A stretch of DNA of 31,373 nucleotides, from NCBI GenBank assembly GCA_900541335.1, contig UQJC01000022.1, forward strand, positions 1-31,373, in the 5' to 3' direction. Both the position numbers and the translations under genes were made by a program. Shown piece by piece: positions 1 through 7,996 of the stretch; position 1 is the first letter of the stretch; each line of letters starts with the position of its first letter. Below the pieces are notes generated by a model, which did not search any database, had not been told where the DNA came from, and saw nothing but the letters and a program-made list of their open reading frames with translations. This DNA is from an uncultured Prevotella sp. (GTDB lineage: Bacteria > Bacteroidota > Bacteroidia > Bacteroidales > Bacteroidaceae).

Positions 1-164
1 ATAGGTGTCAGCCCTAATTTTATCTGGCAGAAAAACTTTTATCGGACAGCAATAATTGTGAACCTGTATCCGTTCTTTTTCCTCCCCTTTTGTCTATCGT
101 TTTCGCCGATAGCAGCTATTCAGACAACCGTATGCCGATGCTTCGGTTTGCTCGAATGTCGCAG

Positions 165-172
165 TACTTTTG
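165..172 (+). promoter_or_regulatory. Bacteroidota -7 promoter box (TACTTTTG)
   Basis: The sequence matches TAnnTTTG and lies 36 bp before the ATG at 209. A TTTG occurs at 147-150, but the 14-bp spacing is too short for a normal -33 element, so only the -7 half is convincing. It probably starts the transcript of the 59-aa membrane protein and the split ThrE exporter. The first 160 bases of the window hold no gene I can recognise, only a 6-bp hairpin at 94-112. Confidence 0.5.
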
Positions 173-208
173 CATCGCTTTTAGAAAACATCAAAACTTA
201 AATACATC

Positions 209-388
209 ATGTTAGTAGCAATGCTTAATCCCTATGGTGCCTGGATGATAGGCGCTTGTATCCTTCTTGTTTTACTCATTGCCTTTGGTAGCACATTGGT
301 TCATAAGTTGGCAGGCTTTAACCGTAAGCACCACGTGGTAGGTTGGGACGAGAGTACTATTTATGCTTGGGATGAAGATGAAGACTAA
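209..388 (+). CDS. small single-pass membrane protein (59 aa)
   Basis: This 59-codon ORF starts 36 bp after a Bacteroidota -7 box. Residues 11-30 form one hydrophobic helix (AWMIGACILLVLLIAFGSTL), followed by a basic stretch (HKLAGFNRKHH) and a very acidic end (WDEDED), which suggests an inner-membrane protein with a charged cytoplasmic tail. Its last codons overlap the start of the ThrE-like gene in another frame, which suggests translational coupling. I do not recognise a family. Promoter position, overlap and the clean TM segment make it more likely a real gene than chance. A helper of the exporter is inference from position only. Confidence 0.55.
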   Translation: MLVAMLNPYGAWMIGACILLVLLIAFGSTLVHKLAGFNRKHHVVGWDESTIYAWDEDED

Positions 389-1151
389 CGAGGTTCAAGC
401 CATCGGCACCTTCCTTTGTGATTACGCAACGACCTTGCTGGAGAGCGGGGCCACAACGGTACGCATCGAAAAGAATGTGTGGCGTATGGCTGAGTCTTAT
501 GGCTTCGAAGCAGAGGTAAATATCTATCCGCGTCATGTCGATGTCGTTCAGCGTGACCAGGAGACAGGAAGCACTGCCATCTTTAGCAAGACGATTAAAG
601 GAAGTGCTAATAACTACGCGACAATTACGGAGCTGAGTAAACTCAGTTGGAATTGTTATGATCACCATCTCTCACTCGAGGTTTGTCAGCGTGAATACCA
701 ACGCATCATCCATACTCCGCGCCTTTCTAACACTTTGGTCACCATTCTGACCTCCTTTGCCAACCTTTCTTTCTGTCGACTCTTTGGCGGTGATTTGATT
801 TCGATGACCATTGTCTTTGTCGCCACACTTTGTGGTTTCTATGTCAAAGGCGCTCTGCATCGGAAATGGGGCGTCGATATGCGTGTAGCCACGATTGTTG
901 CAGGTTGCATCTCAGCCATCATGTCCTGTTCAGGCTATGTTTTCGGTTGGGGCACGACGCCCGATGTAGCATTGGCAACCAGTGTGTTGTATCTCGTGCC
1001 TGGTATTCCTTATTTGAATTCCGTAAGCGACCTGATCAATGGACATAACATTTGTGCTACGAGCCGTTTCCTTCAGGCTATGATTATCACAGTTTGTCTG
1101 AGTGTAGGTCTTTATCTCGGCTTATGGCTGATGAACATCGGTATTCTGTAA
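363..1151 (+). CDS. threonine/serine exporter family protein, N-terminal-type subunit (DUF1212)
   Basis: It encodes about 262 residues with a soluble N-terminal part (about 1-115) and several membrane helices after about residue 125. The motifs LLESGATTVRIEKNVWRMA near the start and VPGIPYLNSVSDLINGH near the end are typical of the ThrE/DUF1212 family, which exports small amino acids across the inner membrane. In Corynebacterium ThrE is one long protein; here, as in many bacteria, the two membrane halves are separate genes, and the second half follows 15 bp downstream. Three in-frame ATGs lie at 363, 372 and 378; homologues suggest the start near 378, still overlapping the preceding small gene. 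The substrate (threonine, serine or another metabolite) cannot be read from the sequence. Confidence 0.85.
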   Translation: MLGMKMKTNEVQAIGTFLCDYATTLLESGATTVRIEKNVWRMAESYGFEAEVNIYPRHVDVVQRDQETGSTAIFSKTIKGSANNYATITELSKLSWNCYDHHLSLEVCQREYQRIIHTPRLSNTLVTILTSFANLSFCRLFGGDLISMTIVFVATLCGFYVKGALHRKWGVDMRVATIVAGCISAIMSCSGYVFGWGTTPDVALATSVLYLVPGIPYLNSVSDLINGHNICATSRFLQAMIITVCLSVGLYLGLWLMNIGIL

Positions 1152-1166
1152 TCTTCCTCACTTCCT

Positions 1167-1640
1167 ATGATTCCACTTCTCGAAGACTGCTTCTTTGCCG
1201 CCATTGCCGCCATTGGTTTTGGTAGCATCAGCAATGTGCCTGTTAAGGCATTCTCAGGTTGCGCCATCTTGGCCGCCGCCGGTCACGGCACACGTACCCT
1301 GCTTATGGGACAGTTTGGCGTATCCATTATCTTGGCGAGTCTCATCGGCGGACTGGTTATTGGTTTCCTTTCCATTCCCGTATCAACCCGTTGGAAGGCT
1401 CCCGCTGAGAGCATGTCGTTTCCCGCCTTGCTCCCCATGATTCCCGGTATGTATGCTTACCGCACCATCCAGGCTTTTTTGGCCTGTGTTCAACCTGCTT
1501 CCGAGAGCGACTTCATACATTACCTCTACCTTTTAAATTATAATGGCTTTGTATGTTGTCTCATCATTTTGTTGATGTTTCTCGGCGTAACGGTGCCCAT
1601 CTTTTGCTTTAAGCGCTATTCGTTTTCAGCCACGCGCTAA
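1167..1640 (+). CDS. threonine/serine exporter family protein, C-terminal-type subunit (ThrE_2/DUF3815)
   Basis: It encodes 157 residues with about four or five hydrophobic segments. The run GFGSISNVPVKAFSGCAILAAAGHGTR and the later FPALLPMIPGMYAYRT are typical of the ThrE_2 (DUF3815) half of split ThrE exporters. It begins 15 bp after the DUF1212-type partner, so the two are almost certainly cotranscribed and form one heteromeric inner-membrane transporter. No clear terminator follows it; the next 390 bp hold a possible gene remnant and then a LysR gene. Confidence 0.85.
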   Translation: MIPLLEDCFFAAIAAIGFGSISNVPVKAFSGCAILAAAGHGTRTLLMGQFGVSIILASLIGGLVIGFLSIPVSTRWKAPAESMSFPALLPMIPGMYAYRTIQAFLACVQPASESDFIHYLYLLNYNGFVCCLIILLMFLGVTVPIFCFKRYSFSATR

Positions 1641-1684
1641 CGATTTAGCTAAGCAAAGGTGTCAAGCATTTTCGTCAAACCGCT

Positions 1685-1692
1685 TATTTTTG
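1685..1692 (+). promoter_or_regulatory. -7 promoter-like box (TATTTTTG)
   Basis: A TAnnTTTG match lies 45-52 bp after the exporter stop codon. No good -33 element is visible. It sits 12 bp before an ATG at 1705 that opens only an 11-codon frame, so it may be the promoter of a gene that is now broken. Confidence 0.35.
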
Positions 1693-1704
1693 CATCTGCG
1701 TGTA

Positions 1705-1850
1705 ATGCGTGATGTTGTGGGGCATCGCTCACTAGTGTGATTCAGCCCTTGGGTATTGAAGCCAATGAGATAACGTTGTCCTATAAAGAGATTTGTCAGA
1801 GGTTGAAGCTCCCTCTACAAGTCTCGGGAGAACGTCCCTTTAAAGAATGA
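1705..1850 (+). pseudogene. possible frameshifted remnant of a small gene
   Basis: The ATG at 1705 starts MRDVVGHRSLV and stops at 1738-1740. In a neighbouring frame, open from 1713 to 1850, the sequence continues with a plausible protein-like stretch (IQPLGIEANEITLSYKEIC and on to RPFKE). A single frame change near 1736 would join them into an ORF of roughly 48 codons behind the -7 box at 1685. The family is not recognised. Alternatives are a chance ORF, or a GTG-started 37-codon gene at 1737. Confidence is low. Confidence 0.25.
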
Positions 1851-2034
1851 ATATATGATAGACGCTCTGTGGCGATTACAACAGTCGCGACCCTACAACA
1901 TCACCACATTACACCCCCATCAGTCAGCCTTCCCGTCACGCCAACGGTATCCAGAACATTTGCGGTTCATGGCGTGGCGGGAAACTGCATTAGTCAGAAA
2001 TCCCGTAACTCTTATTCCTTCTTCTTTCCTTTTT

Positions 2035-2940
2035 ATGGAACTACGCTACCTCAAGTCCTTTATAGCAGCTGCGCGGACACTCAATTTTTCAGAAGCAGCG
2101 CGAACCCTCTGTGTGACGCAAAGCACTTTTTCGCAAACTATCAAGCAGCTGGAGGAGGAACTCGGGTGTACGCTCTTCTTCCGCAATTCCCATGAAGTTT
2201 CGCTGACTGATGCAGGACTCGAACTCCTTCCGTTTGCCGAACGCACGGTGCAGGCGGCTGAGGATTGTACCCATCGTATGGAGGATTTGCGTGAACTCAA
2301 ATGTGGTACGCTCAACATCGGGGTGACGCATTCTTTTAATATGGTGATGAACGAAACCTTGAAGGACTTTACTAAGCGTTATCCAGGTATAGTACTTCAC
2401 ATCATCTACAAACCGATGACGGAACTCATCGCGCGGTTGGAACGTCGCGAGTTAGATTTCGTGCTTTCTTTCCGTCCACAGGGACATTATCCCGATATTG
2501 ATTCCCACATTCTTTTTGAAGACCGTCTGTCGGTTATCGTGCGGAAAGACCATCCGTTAGCCGTTCAAAGTAGTGTGTTGTTAACCGACTTACTTCGTTA
2601 CCCGGTGGCTTTGCCCGCCATCGGATTGCAGGCACGCAATATTCTCGAAGAAATCTTGGTAGGCAGTGGGGTGAATCTGGACGTGCGGGTCGAGATGGAC
2701 GAAGTGTCTCCGTTGCTTCGTTTGGTAGAGAATACCCACCTTTGTACTGTTCTCTCCAATTCAGCTGCCAATGATGTCGAACAGCTTTGTGCCATTCCTA
2801 TTCAGCACGAAGGTTGTCGCATGGAAGGTTGTGTGCAGACGGTAAAAGGGCGGTATATGAAAGCCGCCTCCAAGGAGTTCATCCGCATCCTTTGTGAAAC
2901 CTCACTGGTGCGCAAACGTATCGGAGAGTGGTTGGAATAA
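2035..2940 (+). CDS. LysR-family transcriptional regulator
   Basis: The 301-residue product has the classic LysR layout: an N-terminal winged helix-turn-helix (MELRYLKSFIAAARTLNFSEAA..., residues 1-60, with the recognition helix around SQSTFSQTIKQLEEELG-like residues 30-47), a linker helix, and an effector-binding domain from about residue 90. I chose the ATG at 2035 because LysR proteins begin with this ME-L-R-YL-F motif; the open frame runs 60 codons further upstream without family similarity. It follows the split exporter on the same strand, so regulation of that exporter is possible but unproven. Effector unknown. A 13-bp terminator hairpin follows at 2971-3018. Confidence 0.9.
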   Translation: MELRYLKSFIAAARTLNFSEAARTLCVTQSTFSQTIKQLEEELGCTLFFRNSHEVSLTDAGLELLPFAERTVQAAEDCTHRMEDLRELKCGTLNIGVTHSFNMVMNETLKDFTKRYPGIVLHIIYKPMTELIARLERRELDFVLSFRPQGHYPDIDSHILFEDRLSVIVRKDHPLAVQSSVLLTDLLRYPVALPAIGLQARNILEEILVGSGVNLDVRVEMDEVSPLLRLVENTHLCTVLSNSAANDVEQLCAIPIQHEGCRMEGCVQTVKGRYMKAASKEFIRILCETSLVRKRIGEWLE

Positions 2941-2970
2941 TCTTCCCATCACGATGGTTATAAGCTTGTG

Positions 2971-3018
2971 AAAATGCATCCTGTTTTGATCGGAAATGGT
3001 CGGGGCAGGATGCATTTT
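2971..3018 (+). terminator. rho-independent terminator after the LysR gene
   Basis: AAAATGCATCCTG (2971-2983) pairs perfectly with CAGGATGCATTTT (3006-3018). The T-run ending the right arm is followed by TAG. It closes the LysR transcript 30 bp after its stop and separates it from the GH20 gene. Confidence 0.85.
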
Positions 3019-3089
3019 TAGTATAGGGGGGTGATTGTGTCTTCCTTTGCTTTCGATGTGTTTCCTTTTCTTCCCCCTCTCTTCATTCC

Positions 3090-3120
3090 TTTGTCAGTCT
3101 TGTGGTAGTCCGTATCTTTG
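3090..3120 (+). promoter_or_regulatory. complete Bacteroidota promoter (TTTG-19 bp-TATCTTTG)
   Basis: The -33 element TTTG is at 3090-3093 and the -7 element TATCTTTG at 3113-3120, with 19 bp between them, the standard Bacteroidota spacing. Transcription should start near 3127, giving a ~25-nt leader to the ATG at 3152 of the hexosaminidase. Confidence 0.8.
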
Positions 3121-3151
3121 CGCCACAAAATCAATATCAATCCAATCTTCT

Positions 3152-4798
3152 ATGAACAAGAAATTGACCACCGCCTTATTCTCAGGCTTCTGTGCACTTT
3201 CGTTGACGGCACAGAGTGAACTCTCGCTGATTCCATTGCCAGCTCAAGTACAAACAGAGCAGGGAACCTTTCGTTTCAATAAGAAGGTAAAGACTGCGGT
3301 CGACGCATATCCTGGTGATAGCATCCAGTGGGTGCTCGACAACTTTGCCAAGGACTTTACAGCCGTAACGGGTGTCAAGGTGGAAACGAGTAAACCGACT
3401 AAGGCACAACTTCGTATGAAACTCAATCCTTCGCTCGGTGCCGAAGCTTACAAACTCCACGTCACGAGTGAGGCGATTCAAATAGAGGCCGCCCGTCCGG
3501 TTGGTTTCTTCTATGCTTTGCAAACCATCAAGCAGTTGCTTCCCTCGCGTGCCGTATTGGCCGGTAAGGCTGATCCTCAAGTAAAGGAGTGGACGTTGCC
3601 TGCTGTCAACATTACCGATGAACCCCGTTTCGGCTGGCGCGGCTTTATGCTCGACGAAGGTCGCCACTTCTTTGGTAAAGATGAAATCAAGAAGGTCATT
3701 GACGTGATGGCTGCTTACAAGATGAACCGTTTTCACTGGCACTTGACCGAAGACCAGGGCTGGCGTATCGAAATCACCAAGTACCCGAAGTTGACCTCTG
3801 TTGGTGGCTGGCGAAACAGCAAGGTACTGGGTTGGGGCGATGTGAAACCCGATGGCCAGCGTTATGGGGGCTACTATACGCAGGAAGAAGCCCGCGAAAT
3901 TGTGAAGTATGCCCGCGAACGTTTCGTTGAAATCGTTCCCGAGGTCGACATTCCCGGTCACTCACAAGCTGCAGTCGCTTCTTATCCCAACTTCCTCGCT
4001 TGTGATTATACCAATAAGCACGAGGTATGGCTCTATCAGGGTGTTTCGACTGAGGTAATCAATGTCTCCAACCCTAAGGCTGTACAATTTGCCAAGGATG
4101 TGGTTGACGAACTGACCAATATCTTCCCCTTCGGCTACATTCACCTGGGTGGTGACGAATGTCCGACTACGAAATGGGAAAAGAATGAAGACTGCCAGAA
4201 GCAGTTGAAGGAAATCGGTTCGACTAACTACCGTGACCTCCAAATCAACTTCTACCGCCAACTTCAAGATCACATAGCTAAGAAGCCTGAAGCCGAACGC
4301 CGCAAGCTCATCTTTTGGAACGAAGTACTCCATGGCAACACCGCTCCGTTGGGCAAGGATATTACCATCATGGCCTGGGTGGGGGCAGATGCTGCTGCAC
4401 AGGATGCGGCAAAGCGTGGTATGACTACCATTCTCTCTCCGCAAATTCCTTATTACATCAACCGTAAGCAGTCCAACCTTCCCACAGAGCCTCATTCACA
4501 GGGTTACGGTACAGAAACGGTTGAGGCTGTTTACAACTATGTACCGATGAAGGATGTTGACGCCTCTTTGCAACCTCAATACATGGGTGTGCAGGCCAAT
4601 TTCTGGACGGAATGGGTAGAAGATGCTTCAACATTGGAGTACTTGATGTTTCCCCGTTTGGCAGCAGTAGCTGAGGCTGGTTGGACACCGCAGGCACTTC
4701 GTCAATACCCAGACTTTGTCAAGCGTTTACAGAAGGATGCTACATTCTATCAGCTCAAGGGCGTGAATTACGGCAAGCATGTATTTACGGCTGAGTAA
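3152..4798 (+). CDS. secreted beta-N-acetylhexosaminidase, GH20
   Basis: The 548-residue protein has a signal peptide (MNKKLTTALFSGFCALSLTA), a GH20b-type N-terminal domain (about 22-150) and a GH20 catalytic barrel (about 155-520). The hallmark HLGGDE places the catalytic Asp-Glu pair at D335-E336, and the FHWHLTEDQGWRIE block (194-207) is strongly conserved. The enzyme removes terminal beta-GlcNAc or GalNAc by substrate-assisted catalysis, acting in the periplasm or at the surface on host or dietary glycans or on chitobiose-type fragments. The ATG at 3152 fits the promoter and signal peptide; an upstream in-frame ATG at 3035 lies before the promoter and is rejected. It is monocistronic, between two terminators. 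Confidence 0.95.
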   Translation: MNKKLTTALFSGFCALSLTAQSELSLIPLPAQVQTEQGTFRFNKKVKTAVDAYPGDSIQWVLDNFAKDFTAVTGVKVETSKPTKAQLRMKLNPSLGAEAYKLHVTSEAIQIEAARPVGFFYALQTIKQLLPSRAVLAGKADPQVKEWTLPAVNITDEPRFGWRGFMLDEGRHFFGKDEIKKVIDVMAAYKMNRFHWHLTEDQGWRIEITKYPKLTSVGGWRNSKVLGWGDVKPDGQRYGGYYTQEEAREIVKYARERFVEIVPEVDIPGHSQAAVASYPNFLACDYTNKHEVWLYQGVSTEVINVSNPKAVQFAKDVVDELTNIFPFGYIHLGGDECPTTKWEKNEDCQKQLKEIGSTNYRDLQINFYRQLQDHIAKKPEAERRKLIFWNEVLHGNTAPLGKDITIMAWVGADAAAQDAAKRGMTTILSPQIPYYINRKQSNLPTEPHSQGYGTETVEAVYNYVPMKDVDASLQPQYMGVQANFWTEWVEDASTLEYLMFPRLAAVAEAGWTPQALRQYPDFVKRLQKDATFYQLKGVNYGKHVFTAE

Positions 4799-4849
4799 TT
4801 CATCATTTTGCTCATAGCCTTACCTTGTAAGGCCGTTCTTACTCTATCG

Positions 4850-4887
4850 CAAGAGGGTGTGTCGCTTTGTTGTGACACACCCTCTTG
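4850..4887 (+). terminator. terminator hairpin after the hexosaminidase gene
   Basis: CAAGAGGGTGTGTC (4850-4863) pairs perfectly over 14 bp with GACACACCCTCTTG (4874-4887), with a 10-nt loop, followed by GTGTTT. The T-tract is short, but the stem is strong and correctly placed. Confidence 0.75.
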
Positions 4888-4960
4888 GTGTTTATAGGCG
4901 TTAGTTGTTGGTATATGCCCCTTGGCGTATGCAACGTAGCATAGAGGAAATTTTAGGGAA

Positions 4961-5014
4961 AACAAAAAACTCCTCGCAGCAAACGGAGGTTGTGTCCGTT
5001 AGTTGCGAGGAGTT
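4961..5014 (-). terminator. terminator for the minus-strand C11 peptidase operon
   Basis: AACTCCTCGCA (4968-4978) pairs with TGCGAGGAGTT (5004-5014), and an inner AACGGA/TCCGTT pair extends the hairpin. The A-rich run at 4961-4969 becomes a T-tract on the minus strand, so it terminates the gene ending at 5048. Confidence 0.8.
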
Positions 5015-5047
5015 GTAAGTTGTAGATGAAAAGACGTGATGTGAAGC

Positions 5048-6382
5048 TTACCAGTTCAGTTGGTCAAAGCCTGCGGCGCGATACCATTCCGTTTGACGGA
5101 AAGCCTCATTGAGGTCGCCGTGAGGGGTGTATTCTGCTTTTTGCGAGTAGATTGTTTGGGGAATGAAGAGACTAACGCCGCGGTAATCCTTCGTATCTAC
5201 GGGTACGGTCAAGAAGGTGTAGTAACCCGGACCCACCCACACTTTGGGCGTAGAACCATAGAATACGACTGCTTCGTCGAGTGCTTGTTTCACAGGAGCG
5301 AAGTGTTCTGCCGGCAGTAAGTGTCGCAGTGCTTGGAGGGCATCGTAATTATGCGGACGATAGTAGTAAGCCGAAGTATAGGGCTGGTAGGCAAGCACAC
5401 GATGACTGCCAGTGCTGTCTGTCCATGCCATAGGCGGTGTACTCTTGAAGGGAGTGTTGGGAAGTGCTTGCTTCAGTGTTTGGGCAAGTGTCTCCATTCG
5501 GTCGGTCCGCAGGCAGGCAATAGTTAGTCCAAAGTCTTCATAGTCATTGATATAATCCGGGTTGGTTACATCCGACAGGTAAGTGCGGGCAATGTCAGCC
5601 GGATCGGTCGAGAAGAATCCCCTTCGGATGTCATTGGTGTAATTTGACCCAGCTCCCGGAGTGGCAATGGGAGCAGCTACAAGGTAGTCGGTCACGTGGC
5701 GTAAGTCGTAAGCAACCTCCAGGTTCTGCATCAAGCAAGCATCGAAGAAGATAAATTCGAAGTGCATGCCCGTGCGTTCAATCGCATGAGCCAAATCAAC
5801 CGTGTTGAGTTGAGTCCCATCATTGTTCAAGTTCCCGTTCGGCCCACAGTCTATGCCGAAGGAGAAGGGTTGTTGGCGTGGTGCTGGTGTAATGCTTCCC
5901 CGTTCGTAGCGGTCGTAAATCGTGTCTGTAGCGGGAATCCAGCCATCGGCGTGCGACCACATGACCAATCCGTATTCTTCGCTTGGACAAGTTTTCTTGA
6001 CGCGTTCCAAAATGGTTTGAAAATGCTTGGGATTGGTCGAGTTAATATCTTTCGTCCACTGTCCAAGTAAGATGGGTTGAGGTTGGTCGGACGTGAGTCG
6101 GTACAGGCGTGGCGCATGGTTGTCGTCAATGAATAGGGCTATTTGGCAGTTGGCAGGAATGTAGCGGATGCCCTGGACAATTTCTGCAGAGTCAGCCTGG
6201 TGAAAGTAAGGGTAGGCTGCCAACGAATTTTGTGCCGCCATGTAGATGAGTACCGTACGTGTACATTCAGTACAGCCTGTACTGTCTTGGGGATTGGGAG
6301 GGAAGTTTCCCGATGAATGGGGCTCGTTGTCACAGCTGAGGGTCAGCAGCGGAAATAAGAGAAGAAAGAGAAGTTTTCGCAT
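5048..6382 (-). CDS. clostripain-family (C11) cysteine peptidase, lipoprotein
   Basis: The 444-residue protein starts with a lipoprotein signal (MRKLLFLLLFPLLTLSC, acylated Cys17), so it is an envelope-anchored protein. The C11 fold is shown by TVLIYMAAQNSL (43-54), the catalytic His in MWSHADGW (H144) and the catalytic Cys in FFDACLMQ (C216). Clostripain relatives cleave after Arg or Lys and are often activated by self-cleavage; the target here is unknown. It is the last gene of a probable three-gene minus-strand unit, 58 bp after a DUF4230 gene, and is followed by a clear terminator. No active-site residue is missing. Confidence 0.9.
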   Translation of the reverse strand: MRKLLFLLLFPLLTLSCDNEPHSSGNFPPNPQDSTGCTECTRTVLIYMAAQNSLAAYPYFHQADSAEIVQGIRYIPANCQIALFIDDNHAPRLYRLTSDQPQPILLGQWTKDINSTNPKHFQTILERVKKTCPSEEYGLVMWSHADGWIPATDTIYDRYERGSITPAPRQQPFSFGIDCGPNGNLNNDGTQLNTVDLAHAIERTGMHFEFIFFDACLMQNLEVAYDLRHVTDYLVAAPIATPGAGSNYTNDIRRGFFSTDPADIARTYLSDVTNPDYINDYEDFGLTIACLRTDRMETLAQTLKQALPNTPFKSTPPMAWTDSTGSHRVLAYQPYTSAYYYRPHNYDALQALRHLLPAEHFAPVKQALDEAVVFYGSTPKVWVGPGYYTFLTVPVDTKDYRGVSLFIPQTIYSQKAEYTPHGDLNEAFRQTEWYRAAGFDQLNW

Positions 6383-6440
6383 GGAGTAGCAGAGATATTA
6401 ATAGCGAAGTGGAAGGAAGGGGGAGCCATAGAGCTCAATC

Positions 6441-7085
6441 TTATTTCTTGGGCGCAACAAATTCGATTTCAACTTTCTTGAAACCAAAGGAGGTAAAGAT
6501 GCGGGTAAACTGTTCGCGTGCATTGCGTTCGGCCGCCTGTATATTTTGCTTCGTAAGGCACCGCCGTTTCATGGCAAGGCTTGCTTGTCGATAGAGTTGG
6601 TCGAGAACTTCGGGCGGTACACTTCCTTTTTGGTAAAAGGAGCGGGTACGCGTTTCGTCTATGAAGCGTTCATCGAGCAGCGTGATGCGCGGCAACTGCA
6701 ATTGGGCCACAGAATCGGGCAGGGAAGTAAACCAGGTCGAGTCTGCTTGAGCCAGGTCAACACCCAGGCGGAGGGTTCCTTGATAGATGCGTACCAAGTG
6801 GTCGTTGCCCAATGTACGGCGGCGATGCCATTCAACCATTTCCTCTGTTCGGACGGAGAGAAATTCCCATTGTCCAATGTCGCGAATGGAGCGAATCTCT
6901 TCGGGTGTAATATCAATACGGGTATTATGTACTACTTGCAATTGGACGGGAGGATTTTCCTGCCAACTTTTCACCAAAATCACGACGGCAACGAGAGCCG
7001 CCGCAAGAGCCGCAACCCACCAATAGCGTAAGAGGCTCATCAGGAGGGGGAAGCAACCGGGACGGGAAGAAGGTTCTTTAGCCAT
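6441..7085 (-). CDS. DUF4230 domain membrane protein
   Basis: The 214-residue protein has one N-terminal membrane helix (about residues 20-39, RYWWVAALAAALVAVVILVK) and an outward-facing DUF4230 domain. The typical features are the beta-rich segment around RIYQGTLRLGVDLAQAD, the helix with ...FYQKGSVPPEVLDQLYRQA, and a C-terminal ...EQFTRIFTSFGFKKVEIEF. The function of the family is unknown. It begins 9 bp after another DUF4230 gene and precedes the C11 peptidase, so the three are probably cotranscribed. The two DUF4230 copies differ clearly and look like an old duplication with separate roles. Confidence 0.8.
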   Translation of the reverse strand: MAKEPSSRPGCFPLLMSLLRYWWVAALAAALVAVVILVKSWQENPPVQLQVVHNTRIDITPEEIRSIRDIGQWEFLSVRTEEMVEWHRRRTLGNDHLVRIYQGTLRLGVDLAQADSTWFTSLPDSVAQLQLPRITLLDERFIDETRTRSFYQKGSVPPEVLDQLYRQASLAMKRRCLTKQNIQAAERNAREQFTRIFTSFGFKKVEIEFVAPKK

Positions 7086-7094
7086 GGGGAGTCA

Positions 7095-7850
7095 TTAGTT
7101 TTTTTGAATCATACGAATCAGTTCGGGATTAGAGAAGTTCTTGCGGAATCTCACCGTGATGTGTTCTTCCTGGTAGCCCATGCGTTGGATGAGTGGTACC
7201 AGTGCAGTCGCCGCACTGCGTTCCGCCTGTTGTGTAATGCCAAACTCACCGATGTGGCTTAAAATGCTGTCGGTACCTTGACGGGCATATTCCGTGATTT
7301 CCGCATCGGTGTAACGGGAGCGAGCCAAGTCTATGTACTGGCGTGTTCCCCGATTGTCAATGCGTGTGGAGGTGGCCAAAATGTGTGGGTCGGGCAGTGT
7401 GACGACAATGGTCGAATCCGTGGGGTGTTGGATGTTCCGCTCGCTAAATTCAGCAAAGTCAATGTAAGCCTTTAGCGTCACATCGATAGGAATCGCCACC
7501 TTGCGGTCACCCAGTCGAGTCGGCACTTTGACCGACATGCCCAGCACCTTTCCTTCGAGGGTAGGGGCATCCGAGTGCGTCACTATTTTATGTATTTGGT
7601 ATTCCGTTGTATACAGTCGGGCACATTTGCTCACTTCCATCACGATGCGGGCAGTGGTGTCGATGCGTGGAGCGGTAGCCTTTTGTTCAGGTGTTTGCGG
7701 GGTTGGTTTCTGACATCCGTTGCAACTGACCAACCATCCTAATAGAATACTAGCAGAAAGTAGAGGGACGATTCTGTAAAGCCAAGAACCCCATGAAAGC
7801 TTGCTCACAGGAGTTGGGCAAGGAATCGCACTTTTAAGAATGTATGACAT
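7095..7850 (-). CDS. DUF4230 domain protein, probable lipoprotein
   Basis: This 251-residue protein has an N-terminal hydrophobic segment (about 27-41) ending in LVSC (Cys43), which looks like a lipobox although the preceding N-region is long. A Thr/Pro/Gln-rich linker follows, then a DUF4230 domain from about residue 68 (IVMEVSKCARLYTTEYQI..., ...VKAYIDFAEF-like strand, C-terminal VRFRKNF). It is the first gene of the unit with a second DUF4230 protein and a C11 peptidase. A weak minus-strand -7 match (TAATTTCG at 7886-7879) lies about 30 bp upstream. No biochemical role is known. Confidence 0.75.
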   Translation of the reverse strand: MSYILKSAIPCPTPVSKLSWGSWLYRIVPLLSASILLGWLVSCNGCQKPTPQTPEQKATAPRIDTTARIVMEVSKCARLYTTEYQIHKIVTHSDAPTLEGKVLGMSVKVPTRLGDRKVAIPIDVTLKAYIDFAEFSERNIQHPTDSTIVVTLPDPHILATSTRIDNRGTRQYIDLARSRYTDAEITEYARQGTDSILSHIGEFGITQQAERSAATALVPLIQRMGYQEEHITVRFRKNFSNPELIRMIQKN

Positions 7851-7928
7851 AGCGTAGAATGTTGACGTTTTGATAGGGCGAAATTAAGGAAAAAGTAAAA
7901 CCACAGGCAGACTCTCTCCCTCTTTTCC

Positions 7929-7959
7929 TTTGAATCCTGCTCATTTTGTTGTTATTTTG
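7929..7959 (+). promoter_or_regulatory. promoter of the DUF4738 gene (TTTG-19 bp-TTATTTTG)
   Basis: TTTG at 7929-7932 and TTATTTTG at 7952-7959 are spaced 19 bp apart; the -7 box differs from TAnnTTTG at one base. The ATG at 7997 follows with a leader of about 30 nt. Confidence 0.6.
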
Positions 7960-7996
7960 CGACACTTTTATCGCACGCATAATCTCAAAACTCTAT

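Noticed and set aside
3182..3961. 259-codon open frame on the minus strand inside the hexosaminidase gene
   Set aside because: It is the antisense of a clear GH20 domain and shows no family features or promoter.
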